Part shown: piece after piece, positions 6,270 through 7,696 of the stretch
Layout: each line of letters starts with the position of its first letter
How positions within the stretch are numbered: the first letter of the stretch is position 1
Assembly: GCA_030667035.1 (NCBI GenBank)
Contig: DAOUWQ010000054.1
Location: 1-7,696, forward strand
Source: Candidatus Heimdallarchaeota archaeon
GTDB lineage: Archaea; Asgardarchaeota; Heimdallarchaeia; JABLTI01
Direction of reading: 5' to 3'
DNA: 7,696 bases
Translations under genes and position numbers: made by a program
Notes under the pieces: generated by a model
What the model saw: only the letters and a program-made list of their open reading frames with translations
The model's database searches: none
What the model was told of the DNA's origin: nothing

Positions 6270-7090
6270 TCATCTATAGAAGATATCCCATATCCATCTT
6301 CTATTAAATCACCCAATCTGGTTAGGAATCTTGCAGCCGGAGCACCATCTACTACATCATGATTAAACATCACTGTCATGTAAAGATATTCTCGGATTTC
6401 GATCTTCTTGTTTACTACTCCGGGTCTTTCTTCTATTCCTCCTAAAGCTATACTTAATGTCTGCGGGCTACTTGTAATTGCGTATCCACCTCTACCTTTG
6501 AACATCGTTCCCAAAGTAGTTACACTAACAGTACCAAAATTTTTCTGAATAAAGAAAGGGTCATGTTTTAATTTCCACCAGATAATTCTTCTGATGAATT
6601 TTGGCAGAGAGATCAGCAGGTTTTGTCCTTTGCGAGATTTTTTTTGTTTTTTGGGTTCTGTTTCCTTTTTTGCTGAACCTTTTGCACCCTGAGCTCTTCT
6701 GATTTCATCATGTATCTCTCTTAAGCCTTTCTCGTTGGCTTTTCGAATAATATACATTATCGCTGTTTTTTGACCATCTAGTTCTCTTTCAATATTCATT
6801 CGAATATTGATATCATCAAAAATAATCACTTTTCGTTTACCCTTACGTATCCCATGAAGCTGTTTATTTTCGTTTACTGCTTTACTAAGACAATTTATAA
6901 TAAACGATGTAAAGGATATTGTTTCCTTAGTCTTTTCCTTATGTTTCCGAATGAGCTCTCTAGCCTTGGTTACATCATAAATAGGTAATCCGATAACATG
7001 ATTCATCTTTTTCCCAGCTTCTACTGATTCTATGACTATCTCACGAAATCGGGTAAAAGGTTCTACAGTATATGAGTCTGTTTTTGCCAT
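6260..7090 (-). CDS. Stand-alone 2-oxoacid dehydrogenase E2 / CAT-fold acyltransferase
   Basis: A 276-residue protein matching only the catalytic domain of dihydrolipoamide acyltransferases (E2) and chloramphenicol acetyltransferase. Seen: N-terminal domain motif YTVEPFTRFREIVIES at 7-22, FTSFIINCLSKAVNENKQLH near 60-79, strand FGTVSVTTLGTM at 185-196, GGIEERPGV at 217-225, and active-site HDVVDG at 244-249 (HxxxDG) within FNHDVVDGAPAARFL. His244 and Asp248 are kept, so acyl transfer is plausible. There is no lipoyl domain and no E1/E3-binding domain, and no E1 or E3 gene nearby, so it is unlikely to be a normal complex core. A very basic insertion (about 132-156, rich in Lys/Arg/Gln) followed by a hydrophobic-basic helix (158-175) may contact membrane or nucleic acid. 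ATG 7090 has a modest SD (GAAGG, nine bases away). The acyl donor could be free acyl-CoA. Confidence 0.87.
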   Translation of the reverse strand: MAKTDSYTVEPFTRFREIVIESVEAGKKMNHVIGLPIYDVTKARELIRKHKEKTKETISFTSFIINCLSKAVNENKQLHGIRKGKRKVIIFDDINIRMNIERELDGQKTAIMYIIRKANEKGLREIHDEIRRAQGAKGSAKKETEPKKQKKSRKGQNLLISLPKFIRRIIWWKLKHDPFFIQKNFGTVSVTTLGTMFKGRGGYAITSSPQTLSIALGGIEERPGVVNKKIEIREYLYMTVMFNHDVVDGAPAARFLTRLGDLIEDGYGISSIDDKK

Positions 7091-7121
7091 TTTTATTAAC
7101 CTTCTTTTTAGTTGTCCATTT

Positions 7122-7150
7122 CAAATAATATTGAGTAGCTATATTTATTT
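7122..7150 (-). promoter_or_regulatory. Candidate TATA boxes for the E2-like gene
   Basis: On the minus strand AAATAAATAT (7141-7150) lies about 51-60 bases and CAATATTATTTG (7122-7133) about 32-43 bases before ATG 7090. Either could serve; the region is too AT-rich to choose. Confidence 0.3.
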
Positions 7151-7172
7151 CTGATTCATAGTATTTGTTATT

Positions 7173-7216
7173 TTCTTAAATTTGGCTTGTTTCTGAGCAA
7201 TATAATTCTTAAATTT
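7173..7216. repeat. Direct repeat TTCTTAAATTT in the divergent intergenic region
   Basis: An exact 11-base direct repeat at 7173-7183 and 7206-7216, 33 bases apart (about three helical turns), in the 235-base gap between the E2-like gene and the membrane protein. The second copy contains TAAATTTA (7210-7217), the octamer found twice in the other divergent promoter region. The rest of this gap shows no gene or RNA. Confidence 0.35.
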
Positions 7217-7282
7217 AAAAATAAAATGGTTGACTATAATCTTTTAAATTCCAATTGTGTTTCTGTCGCAATTTGAGATATG

Positions 7283-7290
7283 TATATATA
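7283..7290 (+). promoter_or_regulatory. TATA box of the right-edge membrane protein gene
   Basis: TATATATA at 7283-7290 is centred about 39 bases before ATG 7326, predicting a leader of roughly 15 bases that carries a GGGGA motif (7315-7319). This is the clearest archaeal-style promoter in the window. Confidence 0.55.
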
Positions 7291-7325
7291 TGTAATTAGT
7301 TAATAATGTTATTTGGGGAATTTTC

Positions 7326-7696
7326 ATGGTAACAAGTTATAATTTTGATAACGATAATATGAAATTCGTGAAAAGGATTCGACAGACAAAGTTAAGCTTA
7401 CAGTTGTTAATGGTAACCACATGTATACAACTAATTTCAACAGTGTTAGCGTTTTTTTTATTAGGAGGAAATGATGGAGTGGGAATAGCTATTTGGTGTA
7501 TTGAATTATTCTGTTTATTCATCAATATTCCTGCATTATTTATGTTAGTTTTTGGTCTTGATGAACTTCGAGATAAAATTGATAATACAAAGGAGTCTCC
7601 TTTAAGACTTGCCCTTTTTTTCTTAAGCGTCTATACTGGATATTATATACTTGCCACTATTATTACGCTATTTATTGTAGTTGCTAATGATTTTTA
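7326..7696 (+). CDS. Multi-helix membrane protein, 3' end outside the window
   Basis: An open frame of 123 codons with no stop before the right edge, so the gene is incomplete. It starts MVTSYNFDND and has a short basic stretch (KFVKRIRQTK, 13-22) before the first hydrophobic segment, consistent with a cytoplasmic N-terminus. Three predicted membrane segments lie at about 24-47, 53-78 and 94-121, separated by a short glycine-rich turn (GGNDGVG, 47-53) and a charged loop (DELRDKIDNTKES, 79-91). I recognise no family motif; it could be an uncharacterised integral membrane protein or the start of a larger one. The start is supported by a TATA box and a GGGGA motif six bases upstream. ATG 7359 is an internal alternative. 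Codon use and composition resemble the neighbours. Confidence 0.7.
   Translation, partial: MVTSYNFDNDNMKFVKRIRQTKLSLQLLMVTTCIQLISTVLAFFLLGGNDGVGIAIWCIELFCLFINIPALFMLVFGLDELRDKIDNTKESPLRLALFFLSVYTGYYILATIITLFIVVANDF

Noticed and set aside
7337..7525. Minus-strand open frame of 62 codons near the right edge
   Set aside because: Opposite frame encodes a coherent three-helix membrane protein with a TATA box and good start, which is the better explanation.
1..7696. CRISPR array, tRNA/rRNA, insertion sequence, phage or defence island
   Set aside because: No regularly spaced repeats, no tRNA-like cloverleaf, no transposase, integrase or nuclease domains were seen; the genes are metabolic, sensory or membrane proteins.

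Overview
The window is AT-rich, gene-dense prokaryotic DNA with seven complete or near-complete protein genes and one cut off by the right edge. It looks archaeal, and an Asgard (Heimdallarchaeia-like) genome is my best guess. Seen in the sequence: TATA-like boxes about 35-60 bases before several starts, Shine-Dalgarno (SD) motifs resembling GGAGGTGATC, and T-tracts at gene ends. The mix of bacterial-type enzymes with TATA promoters fits Asgard genomes, but no universal marker gene is present, so the assignment is an inference (about 0.5).

Layout, left to right. (1) 15-1673 (+): a long N-terminal region of unknown fold followed by two GAF sensory domains, with no output domain. (2) 1787-2341 (+): a small four-helix membrane protein whose membrane part is an internal duplication, followed after 35 bases by 2377-3354 (+), an Est30/monoacylglycerol-lipase-like serine esterase; these two probably form an operon. 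(3) 3384-4268 (-): a DegV/FakB-family fatty-acid-binding protein, convergent with the esterase. (4) A divergent promoter region at 4269-4408 carries two copies of the palindrome TAAATTTA between or overlapping the opposing TATA boxes. (5) 4409-5344 (+): a tandem GNAT acetyltransferase, closely followed by 5383-6180 (+), a second, unrelated-subfamily alpha/beta hydrolase; these form a second operon. (6) A bidirectional terminator hairpin at about 6224-6269. (7) 6260-7090 (-): a stand-alone catalytic domain of the 2-oxoacid dehydrogenase E2 / chloramphenicol acetyltransferase fold, lacking lipoyl and E1/E3-binding domains. (8) A second divergent promoter region (7091-7325) and an incomplete membrane protein (7326 to the right edge) with a clear TATA box.

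How the genes may relate: five of the eight products handle acyl groups or are built on acyl-handling folds (esterase, fatty-acid-binding DegV, GNAT, second hydrolase, E2-type acyltransferase). In an organism that should have ether-linked isoprenoid lipids, a DegV protein beside an acyl-ester hydrolase is the most thought-provoking combination. They lie in at least four transcription units, so a single pathway is only a hypothesis. I see no tRNA, rRNA, CRISPR array, insertion sequence, phage gene or recognisable defence system. No stretch longer than about 235 bases lacks a gene.
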